Source: an uncultured Hyphomonadaceae bacterium
GTDB taxonomy: Bacteria > Pseudomonadota > Alphaproteobacteria > Caulobacterales > Hyphomonadaceae
Length of the DNA: 55,805 nt
Direction of reading: 5' to 3'
Assembly (NCBI GenBank): GCA_938084575.1
Contig: CALKFG010000010.1
Location: forward strand, 1 to 55,805
Position numbers and translations under genes: made by a program. Of this stretch, positions 19,654 through 33,217 are shown piece after piece (positions within the stretch are counted from its first letter, which is position 1; the number at the start of each line of letters is the position of its first letter). The notes beneath the pieces were generated by a model. The model was not told the origin of the DNA, ran no database searches, and saw only the letters and a program-made list of their open reading frames with translations.

Positions 19654-20372
19654 CTCCCATGACACTGCATCCACATCTCGGCGTTCCGCAAGGCCTGCGG
19701 ATCTCCGACATGCAGCCAGAATCGGTCCAGTGGCATCCCAGACAGGCGTTTGGCGGGCAGGAGACGGTCCCAGATGCGATTGGCCGAGAAGGGCTCTTTC
19801 CGTGAATCATCGTACAGCTGGGGTTTGAGGATCCGGGTTCCTGCATAGGCCCAAGGCGTGCATTCTGAACCGGTCCGCCTCGACAATTGGCCGTCATCGC
19901 CAAGATGAAAATCTCCCGCACCTCGATAGCCAAGACTGCGCCCTGTGTCCGCCAAGAGGAGACATTCATCCATTCTTTGTGGATCGAAGGCCCGGCTCAA
20001 CCCGATCAGGGGAAGGGGATCTGCCGGCGCCCAAAATGCATCGGTATTTACGACGAAGATGGGGTCATCACCCAGGAGCGGACGCGCAGCGGCCAGTGCG
20101 CCTCCTGTTTCCAAAAGCTCATCACGCTCGTCCGACAGAACAATGTCGAGCCCATGGTCGACCGAAAGATAGCGCTCCAGCTTGTCGGCAAACCAGTGCA
20201 CATTTACAACCGCACGCCGGACCCCCGCCGATGCCAGCGCAGAGAGCAAATAAGAGATCAGTGGCCGGTTCGCCACAGGCAGCAACGGCTTTGCTGTCGT
20301 GTCGGTAAGGGGCCGCATCCGGGTACCAATCCCGGCTGCCAGAAGCATGGCCGTGTGAGGCATTTTGCTCAT
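19650..20372 (-). CDS. murU: N-acetylmuramate alpha-1-phosphate uridylyltransferase-type nucleotidyltransferase, 240 aa
   Basis: The N-terminal signature GIGTRMRPLT with Lys28 (TAKPLLPV) is that of sugar-nucleotide pyrophosphorylases. It lies directly after an AmgK-type kinase and is near the usual MurU size. In that pathway, known from Pseudomonas and Caulobacter, AmgK phosphorylates recycled MurNAc at the anomeric carbon and MurU makes UDP-MurNAc, bypassing MurA. The assignment to MurU rather than to a mannose-1-P guanylyltransferase rests on that pairing. It overlaps amgK by 4 bases and addB by 4 bases. Confidence 0.9.
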   Translation of the reverse strand: MSKMPHTAMLLAAGIGTRMRPLTDTTAKPLLPVANRPLISYLLSALASAGVRRAVVNVHWFADKLERYLSVDHGLDIVLSDERDELLETGGALAAARPLLGDDPIFVVNTDAFWAPADPLPLIGLSRAFDPQRMDECLLLADTGRSLGYRGAGDFHLGDDGQLSRRTGSECTPWAYAGTRILKPQLYDDSRKEPFSANRIWDRLLPAKRLSGMPLDRFWLHVGDPQALRNAEMWMQCHGR

Positions 20373-21460
20373 GGCCTGACCTCAAAAATGAACGGCGCGC
20401 TTCTGGCCACAAATTCAGCCATGGCTTTCGTGGAGGGGTGCCGCAGATTTGTTGCCAGGTGCCATTGTTGGCGTGGCATAAAAGCCGCGTAGCGCAGTTT
20501 GCTGTCGCGCTCCTGAAGGCGGGCAAAAAGACCGGTTATGCGCAAGGCGTTGAGGGTTCCGATCACGGCAAGGCGTTCCCTGAAATCTGTCTCCGCGACG
20601 CCGGTCATGTTGAGAAAGCATTGGATCGCCGCCTGCCGGGCTTTGTCGCTGACATCACGCCGGGCATCCTGAACGAGCATGGCCATGTCCCAGGCATCCC
20701 AGCCGATAACGGCGTCCTGAAAATCCAACAAACCAATGTCCCCGTTCTCGAGCAATAAGAGATTTTCCGCATGGAAATCGCGGAGCGTGAGGCAGCGTGG
20801 AAAGCGGCTTGCGGTTTCGATCAGGGCGTCACGTGCGTCCTGCCACTGGGTCCAGGTCTGATCAGTCATGCTCATGCGTGGGTCATGCCTTGGCAACCAC
20901 TCAACAAAGAGATCGGCATTCGTTTGCAGGGCAAGAGAGTCAAAAGTAAGAATCGGCCAGTGATCGGATCCGTTGGACAAATGTTTTGGTGGGGGCTCTG
21001 TGTGCAGGCGTGCGAGGAGCGCGGCCGCCTGCTCGTACAGGTCTATTTCGTTCGCCTCGCCTTTTTCAATCAGGCGCGCGAACTCCCGGTTGGGCCCAAA
21101 GTCCTCGATCAGAGCCAGGCCTGCATCCCCGTCATGTGCAAATATTCGGGGGGGGCTGAGGCCTCGCCCCCGCAAATGCTCGGCGATAAGGACAAAAGCG
21201 TCAACACGACTGGCCGCAAGTCGTGTTTGTGCATTCCAGCCGTTCATCTGCCGCTCGGTTGGAGACATTTCTGGTGTGCAGATCGGGTCCTCGACCCGGG
21301 GGGCATCCATGAGAATAGCGGTGAACCCTTGCCGGGTCGTCAGCCGGGCATAGCGCCGGGTTGATGCATCCTGATCAAGCCAGACCAGCGCACTGGCGTT
21401 CCAGCCCGCCTCTGCGAGGAATTGGTTAATAGTTTCAGATCTTAGAGCTCGGCCATTCAT
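20369..21460 (-). CDS. amgK: AmgK-type N-acetylmuramate/N-acetylglucosamine kinase, 363 aa
   Basis: This is an aminoglycoside-phosphotransferase fold kinase. The catalytic loop LRDFHAENLLLL and metal-binding LLDFQDAVIGWDAWDMA are intact, and the N-terminal lobe begins with the DASTRRYARL pattern typical of AmgK. It would phosphorylate MurNAc or GlcNAc released by wall turnover, feeding MurU, encoded next. The start at 21460 lies 26 bases inside the end of tsaE, a tight overlap that argues for coupled translation. Some genomes annotate it only as 'phosphotransferase'. AmgK/MurU bypass of MurA is known to lower fosfomycin sensitivity. Confidence 0.9.
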   Translation of the reverse strand: MNGRALRSETINQFLAEAGWNASALVWLDQDASTRRYARLTTRQGFTAILMDAPRVEDPICTPEMSPTERQMNGWNAQTRLAASRVDAFVLIAEHLRGRGLSPPRIFAHDGDAGLALIEDFGPNREFARLIEKGEANEIDLYEQAAALLARLHTEPPPKHLSNGSDHWPILTFDSLALQTNADLFVEWLPRHDPRMSMTDQTWTQWQDARDALIETASRFPRCLTLRDFHAENLLLLENGDIGLLDFQDAVIGWDAWDMAMLVQDARRDVSDKARQAAIQCFLNMTGVAETDFRERLAVIGTLNALRITGLFARLQERDSKLRYAAFMPRQQWHLATNLRHPSTKAMAEFVARSAPFIFEVRP

Positions 21461-21896
21461 TTAGTCTCCTTTGCCATTCTTCGCCATGTCCGGCCAGATG
21501 GGCAACTCGGCTTTCTGTGGAGTGTTGCAATGTCAGGTCCAGCCGGTTCACGGGCAGGTGAAGACCGGCCCGGTCGGGCCATTCCACAACAACAAGACCA
21601 TCAATCGTATCTTCCCAGCCAAGTTCAATCACTTCGTCGGGGTCGGTGAGCCGGTAAAGGTCAAAGTGCCAGATGGGAAAAACCGGGCCTTCATAGGTCT
21701 GGACCAGATTATAGGTTGGACTTGGGACCTCTGTCGGATGACCCATCAGCCTGATGATCAGTGCGCGTGCCAAAGTCGTTTTGCCAGCGCCCAGCCCACC
21801 TCTCAGTGCGATCACATCCCCTGGCGTGACCAACGCCGCAAGCCTTTCTGCAAGCACCTCGGTCGCGGTAAGACTTGGCAGGGGTTCAGAGCGCAT
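21435..21896 (-). CDS. tsaE: tRNA threonylcarbamoyladenosine biosynthesis ATPase TsaE, 153 aa
   Basis: TsaE is the ATPase that, with TsaB and TsaD, installs t6A37 on tRNAs reading ANN codons. The P-loop is at 33-40 (GGLGAGKT). SPTYNLVQTYE, HFDLYRL and VVVEWPDR are further family motifs. The length is normal with a start at ATG 21896. The longer open frame upstream overlaps the neighbouring PLP-enzyme gene and is not conserved in style. It overlaps that gene's stop by 11 bases and amgK by 26 bases. Confidence 0.94.
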   Translation of the reverse strand: MRSEPLPSLTATEVLAERLAALVTPGDVIALRGGLGAGKTTLARALIIRLMGHPTEVPSPTYNLVQTYEGPVFPIWHFDLYRLTDPDEVIELGWEDTIDGLVVVEWPDRAGLHLPVNRLDLTLQHSTESRVAHLAGHGEEWQRRLNEWPSSKI

Positions 21897-23007
21897 CAAG
21901 GGCCTCCTGAATGGCATCAAGCAGGCGGTCTGTTGGTTCGCATCCGACCGAGAGTCTAACGGCACCCTCCGGAACCGCATCCCCCCAGCGGGCGCGCCGT
22001 TCGCCACTGGTGTGAACGCTGCCAAAGCTGGTCGCAGGATAAATCGATGGGCCATACGTCAGAAATTGGTCGGCCTGCTTTCTGGTCCCGAAGGTCAAGC
22101 CGACTAAAAATCCAAAATCTGCCATCTGGGTGCGGGCGATGCTATGACTCGGATCTCTGGCAAGGCCGGGATATCGCACGCTTTCCACAGCAGAATGCTC
22201 GGAGGCAAGACGGGCCACGGCCATTGCATTGGCGCACATTCGTTGCAAGCGGACCTCCAGCGTTTGTAGCCCCCGGTAGACTAAAAAGGATTCCCACGGG
22301 CCGGATATGCTGCCCGACAATTTCCGCCAGAGCCGGATGCGATCCATGAGGCTTCCATGTCGACTTGCGACGTGGCCAAACAAAGCATCACCATGCCCGG
22401 AAATGGCTTTGGTATCCGAGCTGACGCTGATGTCGGCGCCGAGATCAAGCACCGGCTGCAGAAACGGTGTTGCCGAAGTGTTGTCGGCAATCAGAAGGCT
22501 GTTGGCTTTTTTGGCCCGAACGGAAAGATCGCGTAGGTCGCAGATATCCAGACCGGGATTGGATGGCGTTTCTACCCACACCAGCTTGTAGCCATTAAGA
22601 TCGTGTTCGTTAATGTCGCGCGTCGCGACATAGTCCGCTTGAACGCCGAGTGGTTCCAGGAATTCTTTAGTCAGAGACCGCACGGTAAAATAGCCATCAG
22701 AAGGCAGGAGGATTTGGTCACCGGGGCTGACAACAGACAAAAGCGTCGCCGTGATCGCTGCCATGCCAGAGGGAAACCCTATGACCGGCGCCGCTTCCAG
22801 GGCGCTCAGTGCGGCTTCTGTCGCGTCCAGGGTTGGCGTGCCGTAACGGCCGTAGACATAAGGCGCGCTTGGGTCTCCTGGCAGGTTGAACTTGACGGAA
22901 GAAACAATAGGCGGGTTAGCCGGATCACCCTTGCTTTGATGCCCGCTGTAGGCATGCAGGGCGTTCATTATCCGCGCGTGACGGTCTGGCTGCATTTGTG
23001 CGGTCAT
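21886..23007 (-). CDS. Cys/Met-metabolism PLP-dependent enzyme (cystathionine gamma-synthase-like), 373 aa
   Basis: This fold-type I PLP enzyme belongs to the cystathionine gamma-synthase/gamma-lyase superfamily, which acts on sulfur amino acids and their activated homoserine precursors. YVYGRYGTPT, FPSGMAAITA, VETPSNPGL and IADNTSATP are typical, and the Schiff-base lysine is Lys190 in SVSSDTKAISGHGD. The start ATG 23007 is inferred. The frame stays open to 23136, but those 43 residues look unlike the family and crowd the divergent promoter region. Exact reaction (gamma-synthase, gamma-lyase or other) cannot be assigned. Confidence 0.85.
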   Translation of the reverse strand: MTAQMQPDRHARIMNALHAYSGHQSKGDPANPPIVSSVKFNLPGDPSAPYVYGRYGTPTLDATEAALSALEAAPVIGFPSGMAAITATLLSVVSPGDQILLPSDGYFTVRSLTKEFLEPLGVQADYVATRDINEHDLNGYKLVWVETPSNPGLDICDLRDLSVRAKKANSLLIADNTSATPFLQPVLDLGADISVSSDTKAISGHGDALFGHVASRHGSLMDRIRLWRKLSGSISGPWESFLVYRGLQTLEVRLQRMCANAMAVARLASEHSAVESVRYPGLARDPSHSIARTQMADFGFLVGLTFGTRKQADQFLTYGPSIYPATSFGSVHTSGERRARWGDAVPEGAVRLSVGCEPTDRLLDAIQEALDAL

Positions 23008-23170
23008 GAGCGGACTTTCCAGTAGAGTAGGAGTTTGCGATAGGGCAACTTTGGGGTTGAGGGCAAGATGAGCACGCGGCTGACTGCTCAGGGGACGCCT
23101 TGCCGCGGCCCCAGTGCTTGCAAAAAGGTGACGCATGCGTCAAGAAAATGAGAGATAAAAGGAACCTCCC

Positions 23171-24409
23171 TTGGAATTGTCGGCTTCAAATCGGATCGTC
23201 ATCGTGGGCGCAGGGCAAGCCGCAGCCCAGGCGTGCGCTTCCTTACGTCAGTTCGGCTATGCGGGAGACATTACGCTGATCGGCGATGAGCCGTCTCTGC
23301 CTTATCAGCGCCCTCCGTTGTCGAAAGCCTACATGAAAGGTGAGCTGGAGCGCGAGCGTCTCTATTTCAAGCCGGAGAATTGGTATCGAGATCAGTCGGT
23401 GACCTTGCGCTTGAGATGCGCGGCGATCTCGATTGATCGCGCAAGCCGGATGGTTGTTTTGGACACCGGCGAGGCTTTGCCTTATGACGCGGTGATCCTG
23501 GCGACAGGGTCAAGCCCTCGCAGTCTGCCGGTTACCGGGGCGGATCTAAAGAATGTTTTCGATCTCCGAACGCTTGAAGATGTCGAGAAAATTCGCCCGG
23601 AAATGCAGGCTGGACGTCATTTGGCAATTATAGGTGCGGGGTATATCGGCCTTGAGGCGGCCGCTGTGGCGCGTCAGCTTGGCATGGACGTCACTGTTTT
23701 TGAGATGGCAGACAGGGTGCTTGCGCGTGTTACGAGTCCGGTGATGAGTGCCTTTTTCGAGCAGGAGCATCAAAATCACGGGGTTCGCATTCAGACATCT
23801 GTGCGCGTCGCCGGTCTGTTAGGCGATGATGTGGTGCGGGGCGTTCAGTTGGGCGATGAGACGAAGGTTGATGCAGACCTTATCCTGGTGGGTATTGGCA
23901 TCATACCCAATTCGGACTTGGCTGAGGACGCTGGGATTGCATGTTCGAACGGTATTTTGGTGGACCGCGACTCCCGCACTCAGGATCCAAGAATTTTCGC
24001 GATCGGCGACTGTGCACGGCGCCCATTGGTACACTATGGGCGGAACGGACGCCTCGAATCCGTTCACAATGCGATTGAACAGGGCAAGCTGGCCGCGGCA
24101 GCGATCATGGGCAAACCCCGGCCTGTGGAGGATTGCCCCTGGTTCTGGTCCGATCAGTACGACCTGAAGCTGCAAACCGCGGGTTTGAGCGAGCATTATG
24201 ATGCTGTGGTCATCCGGGGGAGCCCTCAAGATCGGAAGTTTGCGGCTTTTTATCTTCGCAATGGACGGTTAATCGCTGTCGACGCCGTCAATAGCGGGCC
24301 GGAATTCCTTGCGTCCAAAAAACTTATTGTTTCAGGTGCCTTTATTGCCCCCGAGACATTGCAAGATACAACCCAATCCATGAAAGAGATCGCGGCCAAT
24401 GCCGTTTAA
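23171..24409 (+). CDS. Ferredoxin/rubredoxin-type NAD(P)H reductase, FAD-dependent, 412 aa
   Basis: This is a putidaredoxin-reductase-like flavoprotein that passes electrons from NAD(P)H to a 2Fe-2S ferredoxin. The FAD dinucleotide fold is IVGAGQAAAQACASL near residue 10, the NAD(P)H fold is IIGAGYIGLEAAA near 155, and the second FAD motif IFAIGDCARRP is near 276. The start is TTG at 23171, with AAAGGA at 23157-23162 seven to eight bases upstream; no ATG is available before the FAD motif. The ferredoxin gene follows after 13 bases, so the pair is one unit. The usual terminal partner (for example a P450 or Rieske oxygenase) is not in the window. Confidence 0.92.
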   Translation: MELSASNRIVIVGAGQAAAQACASLRQFGYAGDITLIGDEPSLPYQRPPLSKAYMKGELERERLYFKPENWYRDQSVTLRLRCAAISIDRASRMVVLDTGEALPYDAVILATGSSPRSLPVTGADLKNVFDLRTLEDVEKIRPEMQAGRHLAIIGAGYIGLEAAAVARQLGMDVTVFEMADRVLARVTSPVMSAFFEQEHQNHGVRIQTSVRVAGLLGDDVVRGVQLGDETKVDADLILVGIGIIPNSDLAEDAGIACSNGILVDRDSRTQDPRIFAIGDCARRPLVHYGRNGRLESVHNAIEQGKLAAAAIMGKPRPVEDCPWFWSDQYDLKLQTAGLSEHYDAVVIRGSPQDRKFAAFYLRNGRLIAVDAVNSGPEFLASKKLIVSGAFIAPETLQDTTQSMKEIAANAV

Positions 24410-24422
24410 GGAGATGATGTAA

Positions 24423-24743
24423 ATGCCGAAAATTACTTTTGTTGACCATGCTGGTGAAGAACGCACCATTGAGGCCACCACGGGCGAGACGGTTATGGAA
24501 ACGGCAATCAAGAACGCCATTCCCGGGATCGATGCCGACTGTGGGGGCGCGTGTGCTTGTGCGACCTGTCATGTTTATGTGGATGTTGCATTCATGCCCA
24601 AGGTCGGCCAGCCGCTGGATATGGAACAATCTATGCTCGATTTTGCAGAAAATGTTCAGGATAATTCGCGTCTCTCATGCCAAATCAGCGTTTCGGAAGA
24701 CCTTGACGGATTGCGTGTCACCACCCCCGAAAGCCAACATTAG
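24423..24743 (+). CDS. Adrenodoxin-type 2Fe-2S ferredoxin, 106 aa
   Basis: This small electron carrier is encoded directly after its likely reductase. Cluster ligands are Cys40, Cys46, Cys49 and Cys86 (C-x5-C-x2-C and a distant C), the adrenodoxin/putidaredoxin arrangement. An additional Cys44 lies inside the loop (CGGACACATC). Length and the acidic helix [11 protein letters not shown], which docks reductase and P450 partners, are typical. AAGGAGA lies 9 bases before the ATG. It could serve a P450, or iron-sulfur assembly as in Isc-type Fdx, although there is no isc gene here. Confidence 0.95.
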   Translation: MPKITFVDHAGEERTIEATTGETVMETAIKNAIPGIDADCGGACACATCHVYVDVAFMPKVGQPLDMEQSMLDFAENVQDNSRLSCQISVSEDLDGLRVTTPESQH

Positions 24744-24842
24744 CTATCATCCCTTTAACAACTTGCTTCCGGTCGGGAAAGCTGCGTTGGCCGGACCTGG
24801 CCGAGGTCTGTTCTCCAGTGTAACGGAGTTTAGGGGCCTCGA

Positions 24843-25631
24843 ATGACGTCATACACCGAGCTGCTGGCGCGGTTGGGCCCGGCGGGGCCTCACGGTCTGG
24901 GGCTTACGATCCCCGAGAATTGGATGCAGGGCAGGACCACCTACGGTGGGCTGACCGCCGCTCTTTGCCTTGAGGCGGCGCGGCGGGAAGTTCCCGATCT
25001 GCCTGTCCGGTCGGTTCAGGTGGCTTTTGTGGGACCCGTCGGCGGCCGCGTGAATTTGGAAACGCGCCTTTTGCGCAGGGGCAAGAATACCGCTTTTGTT
25101 CGAACCAGCCTGCTCGTTGAGGGTGTGATCATGGCGGAGTGTATCTCCGCTTTTGGTGCTCAGCGCCAAAGCACCCTGGACTTCAAGCAGGTTCCGATGC
25201 CGGAAGCTGGCAATCCCGATCTGTTGGACTCCTTTTTCGCGTCGGATCGTCGACCAAATTTTTCGAAGAACTTCAACGTGCGACAAGCGTTTGGCGCACC
25301 TCCTGTATCCGGCAGCTCACAGCGCTCCATTGGTCTTTGGCTAAGAAACATCGACCCGCAGACTCCTCAGGACGCGACAGCGATCCTTGCTATTGCCGAT
25401 TGTCCGCCGCCGGCAGCCATGTCCATGCTGGCCCGGCCCGCGCCGATAAGCTCCATGACATGGATGGCAGAGTTCTTGACCGACGACATCCACACAGAAA
25501 ACGGATGGTGGTTTTCGCAATCTCTGGCCGAAACCGCTACTGCGGGCTATTCGAGCCAGGACATGCGTCTCTGGAACAGCTCCGGAAATCCGATTCTAAT
25601 TGGCCGTCAAACGATCGCAGTCTTTGGTTAG
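24843..25631 (+). CDS. Acyl-CoA thioesterase family protein (double hot-dog), 262 aa
   Basis: This TesB-like protein is built from two hot-dog domains: the N-terminal one starts with the WMQGRTTYGGLTAALCLEA pattern, and the C-terminal one has ISSMTWMAEFL and YSSQDMRLWN. Such enzymes hydrolyse acyl-CoA thioesters, but substrate length cannot be read from sequence. The gap to the ferredoxin gene is 99 bases, so it may have its own promoter. Its stop overlaps that of the convergent atpC by 4 bases. Confidence 0.85.
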   Translation: MTSYTELLARLGPAGPHGLGLTIPENWMQGRTTYGGLTAALCLEAARREVPDLPVRSVQVAFVGPVGGRVNLETRLLRRGKNTAFVRTSLLVEGVIMAECISAFGAQRQSTLDFKQVPMPEAGNPDLLDSFFASDRRPNFSKNFNVRQAFGAPPVSGSSQRSIGLWLRNIDPQTPQDATAILAIADCPPPAAMSMLARPAPISSMTWMAEFLTDDIHTENGWWFSQSLAETATAGYSSQDMRLWNSSGNPILIGRQTIAVFG

Positions 25632-26035
25632 GCTGAGACCGCGTCGCGCAAGGCTTCAAGATAGTCCACATCCTCCTGCAAGGCGCCGCGATGTGGGCTG
25701 TCGGGACCTTCTGCCAGAAGTTTCTGGCGGACGGCGTCGATCTGCACGCCAATGGTCTCAATCTTCAGATCCGAAAGGTTGACCGCCTCTTCAGCGAGGA
25801 TTGTCAGCCCCGCGGGGGTGACATCCGCGAAACCGCCCCTGACGAAAAGCTTCATTTGCACCACATCGCCTTCAAGAACCCTAACCAAGCCGGTTTTAAG
25901 GGTCGTCATAAAGGGTGCGTGGTGCGCCAGAACCCCGAATTCACCATCAGTGCCGGGGGCGACGACATGGTCGACCTCGCCGGAAAAGACTTCCCGTGTG
26001 GGGGATACGAGGGAGAAGTGAAGCTTGTCTGCCAT
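25628..26035 (-). CDS. atpC: F1 ATP synthase epsilon subunit, 135 aa
   Basis: This is the central-stalk subunit that couples gamma rotation and regulates hydrolysis. The N-terminal beta-sandwich is clear (FSLVSPTREVFSGEVDHVV, then PGTDGEFGVLAHHAP), with a C-terminal helical part of normal length. It is the last gene of atpHAGDC, 32 bases after atpD. As in other alphaproteobacteria only the F1 genes are here; the F0 genes must lie elsewhere. No hairpin follows, because the stop overlaps the convergent thioesterase gene. Confidence 0.96.
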   Translation of the reverse strand: MADKLHFSLVSPTREVFSGEVDHVVAPGTDGEFGVLAHHAPFMTTLKTGLVRVLEGDVVQMKLFVRGGFADVTPAGLTILAEEAVNLSDLKIETIGVQIDAVRQKLLAEGPDSPHRGALQEDVDYLEALRDAVSA

Positions 26036-26067
26036 GGGGAGATCCGTTGCTGCGGGAGAGCGAGATG

Positions 26068-28684
<2,617 letters not shown>

Positions 28685-28710
28685 GAGGCTGCAGCTCCCG
28701 GTCTGTTGAG

Positions 28711-30812
<2,102 letters not shown>

Positions 30813-30898
30813 ATCTCGGTCCGTTAGTTGAGGCCGTGGTTGCCCGGGCAGTTTTATTTCGACCGCGTGATCACACCACCCGCCCGACATGTTCGGGG

Positions 30899-30927
30899 CG
30901 ATTAGCAGGTTGTTTGGAGGCTGACAA
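30899..30927 (-). promoter_or_regulatory. Candidate sigma-70 promoter for atpHAGDC
   Basis: Reading the minus strand, TTGTCA (30922-30927) and TAATCG (30899-30904) are separated by 17 bases, in the only sizeable gap upstream of atpH. The -35 box differs from consensus at one position and the -10 box is weak. It lies about 90 bases before the proposed TTG start. It is a prediction from spacing and similarity only. Confidence 0.3.
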
Positions 30928-30971
30928 CAGGGTGCGACTGTTGAATATGTGACGGATTCGCGCAGTCGGCC

Positions 30972-33134
30972 TCAGAGGAAGGAGTATGGGTCAATATCAA
31001 CCGACAGCCGTACCGCGGCCGGAAGTTTGAGTTGAGCCACCCACCTGGTCATGTACGCCGACAGGTCAACCCGTTTTGGCGCCGTGATCAGAAATCGGAA
31101 ACGGAGCCGTCCCCGCAGGATACCGATAGGGGCCGGGGCAGGGCCATAGACGGTAATATCTTCTCCATTCGGCGCGGCTTCGGCGATTTTCCGGCCGAAC
31201 AGGGTGGCGGTTTCGGCGTCGGGCGCCGACAGGATCAGCGCGGCCATTCGGCCAAAGGGCGGCAGCTGCAATTCTTCACGCACATCGCGTTCGATGGCGA
31301 GGAAGGTGTCGCGGTCGGCCCGGGCCAGGGCTTGCATGGCCGGATTGTCCGGCTGATAGGTCTGGACCAGGGCCCGACCGGGGCGCTCGGCCCGCCCGGC
31401 CCGCCCGGCGACCTGGCTGAGCAGTTGATAGGTCCGTTCGCCGGCTCTCAAATCGCCGCCCTGCAAACCGGAATCGGCATCGATGATGCCAACCAGCGTA
31501 AGGTTGGGAAAATTGTGACCCTTGGCGACGATCTGGGTGCCGATCAGGACATCAATGTCGCCTGTGGCCATGCGGGCAATGATGTCACGGATGGCCGTGC
31601 CGCCCTGCGCCGTGTCGGAGGAGAACACCTCGACGCGGGCAGCGGGCAGAAGGATGCGGACTTCCTCGGCCACCCGTTCAACCCCGGGACCGACCCCCAT
31701 CAGGGCGCCTTCCGCCTGACAGTGCGGGCAATGCGACGGTTTGGGCATGGACCAGCCGGTCAGATGGCACACCAGCCGGCCGGTATAGCGATGTTCGGTC
31801 AGCCAGCTGTCGGTGGCCGGGCTTTTCAGCCTTTCGCCACAAGATTTGCAGATGACCAGGGGGGCATATCCCCGCCGGTTGAGGAAAAGGAGTGATTGCT
31901 CAGAGGCCTGCAGGGTCTGCGTCAGCGCCTGGCGCAGGGTCGGCGACAGCCACTGGCCCCGTTCCGGGGCGTCCGCCCGCATGTCGATCAGGTCAATATC
32001 CGGCAGCCGGGCACTGCCGGGCCGGGCGGACAGGCGCAGACGGCTATAGCGGCCCTGCTCGGCATTGACCATGGTCTCAAGGGCCGGGGTCGCAGAGGCC
32101 AGGATGATGACCGCGTCTTCAAGTTTGGCCCGCATCACGGCCATGTCCCTGGCCTGATAGGTGACGCCGTCTTCCTGCTTGTAGGAGGTGTCGTGTTCTT
32201 CATCGACAATGATCAGCGAAAGGGTCTGGAAGGGCAGGAAAAGAGCCGATCGGGCGCCAACAATGATCCGCGCCCGGCCATTTGCAATTTCGCGCCAGCT
32301 GCGGCGCCGTTGCTGTTCAGACAGGCCGGAATGCCAGGCCGCCGGCTCGGCGTCAAAGCGTGTCTGGAACCGCTCCAGGACGGCCTGGGTCAGCGCAATT
32401 TCGGGCAGCAGGACCAGGATCTGGGCCTTGGGATCCGCCTTGAGCACGGCGGAGATGGCCTCGAAATAGACTTCCGTCTTGCCCGACCCGGTCACCCCGT
32501 CCAGCAGGATGGAGGCGAACATGCCCCGACCGGTGGCCCCGGTCACGGCCCGGGCGGCGTCAGCCTGTTCCGGGCTGAGGTCAAATCCCTTGCGGTCGGG
32601 ATCGGGCGGGTCAAAGGGGGGATCAACATCCTCCGGCCGGGCCAGCAGCGCGCCGGTTTCGGCGAGGCGTTTGACCACGCTGGTGGTGACGCCGGCCTCG
32701 GCCGCCAGCACGCTGGCGACGCGGGGAGGGCCGTTCGAAGCTGCCGCGAGCACTGCTGTCCGGGCCGGAGTCAGGCGGGTGGGGGGCTGCGGGCCTGGGC
32801 TATAGACCGTCCGGCTTGCCGAGGGCGCCAGTCCCCCTTTTGCCCGCAGGGCCATGGCCAGGACCTGGCCGGGGGCCGCGACATTGTACCGGGCGGCGAA
32901 GTCGATAAACCGACGCATCGTATCGGTCATCGGCGCGGTCTCGAAGACCTCGCGCAGGGGCTTGAGCGGGCGGTCAGACGGAGCTGTGCGCAGGCCCCAG
33001 ACCAGCCCGACACGGTCCTGCTTGCCAAGCGGGGCGCGGACATAGCTGCCTGGCACCACGGACATGGCGTCGGGCACGTCGTAATCGAACGGCTCGGGCA
33101 GCATCAGCGGGAAGAGGACACGGGCGATGACCAT
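30972..33134 (-). CDS. priA: Primosomal replication-restart helicase PriA, 720 aa
   Basis: PriA recognises stalled forks and reloads the replisome. The N-terminal 3'-DNA-binding domain (ARVLFPLMLPEPFDY), Walker A GVTGSGKT near 214-221, DEEHD, and the C-terminal helicase motifs (VAGRAGRAERPG) are intact. The zinc domain is unusual. Cys429, Cys432, Cys469 and Cys472 (site Zn1) are kept, but of the four Zn2 ligands only Cys456 remains, the others being Ser438, Thr441 and Thr459. ATG 33134 is used; a GTG 11 codons upstream is open but less family-like. Placement before atpHAGDC is common in alphaproteobacteria. Confidence 0.94.
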   Translation of the reverse strand: MVIARVLFPLMLPEPFDYDVPDAMSVVPGSYVRAPLGKQDRVGLVWGLRTAPSDRPLKPLREVFETAPMTDTMRRFIDFAARYNVAAPGQVLAMALRAKGGLAPSASRTVYSPGPQPPTRLTPARTAVLAAASNGPPRVASVLAAEAGVTTSVVKRLAETGALLARPEDVDPPFDPPDPDRKGFDLSPEQADAARAVTGATGRGMFASILLDGVTGSGKTEVYFEAISAVLKADPKAQILVLLPEIALTQAVLERFQTRFDAEPAAWHSGLSEQQRRRSWREIANGRARIIVGARSALFLPFQTLSLIIVDEEHDTSYKQEDGVTYQARDMAVMRAKLEDAVIILASATPALETMVNAEQGRYSRLRLSARPGSARLPDIDLIDMRADAPERGQWLSPTLRQALTQTLQASEQSLLFLNRRGYAPLVICKSCGERLKSPATDSWLTEHRYTGRLVCHLTGWSMPKPSHCPHCQAEGALMGVGPGVERVAEEVRILLPAARVEVFSSDTAQGGTAIRDIIARMATGDIDVLIGTQIVAKGHNFPNLTLVGIIDADSGLQGGDLRAGERTYQLLSQVAGRAGRAERPGRALVQTYQPDNPAMQALARADRDTFLAIERDVREELQLPPFGRMAALILSAPDAETATLFGRKIAEAAPNGEDITVYGPAPAPIGILRGRLRFRFLITAPKRVDLSAYMTRWVAQLKLPAAVRLSVDIDPYSFL

Positions 33135-33217
33135 GGTCTGGTCATAGCAGAGGCATCCGGCGGGCACAGCCGGAAATGCGGTTTCCCCGCCGCAGACCTC
33201 TCAGCGTGCCGCCGGCC

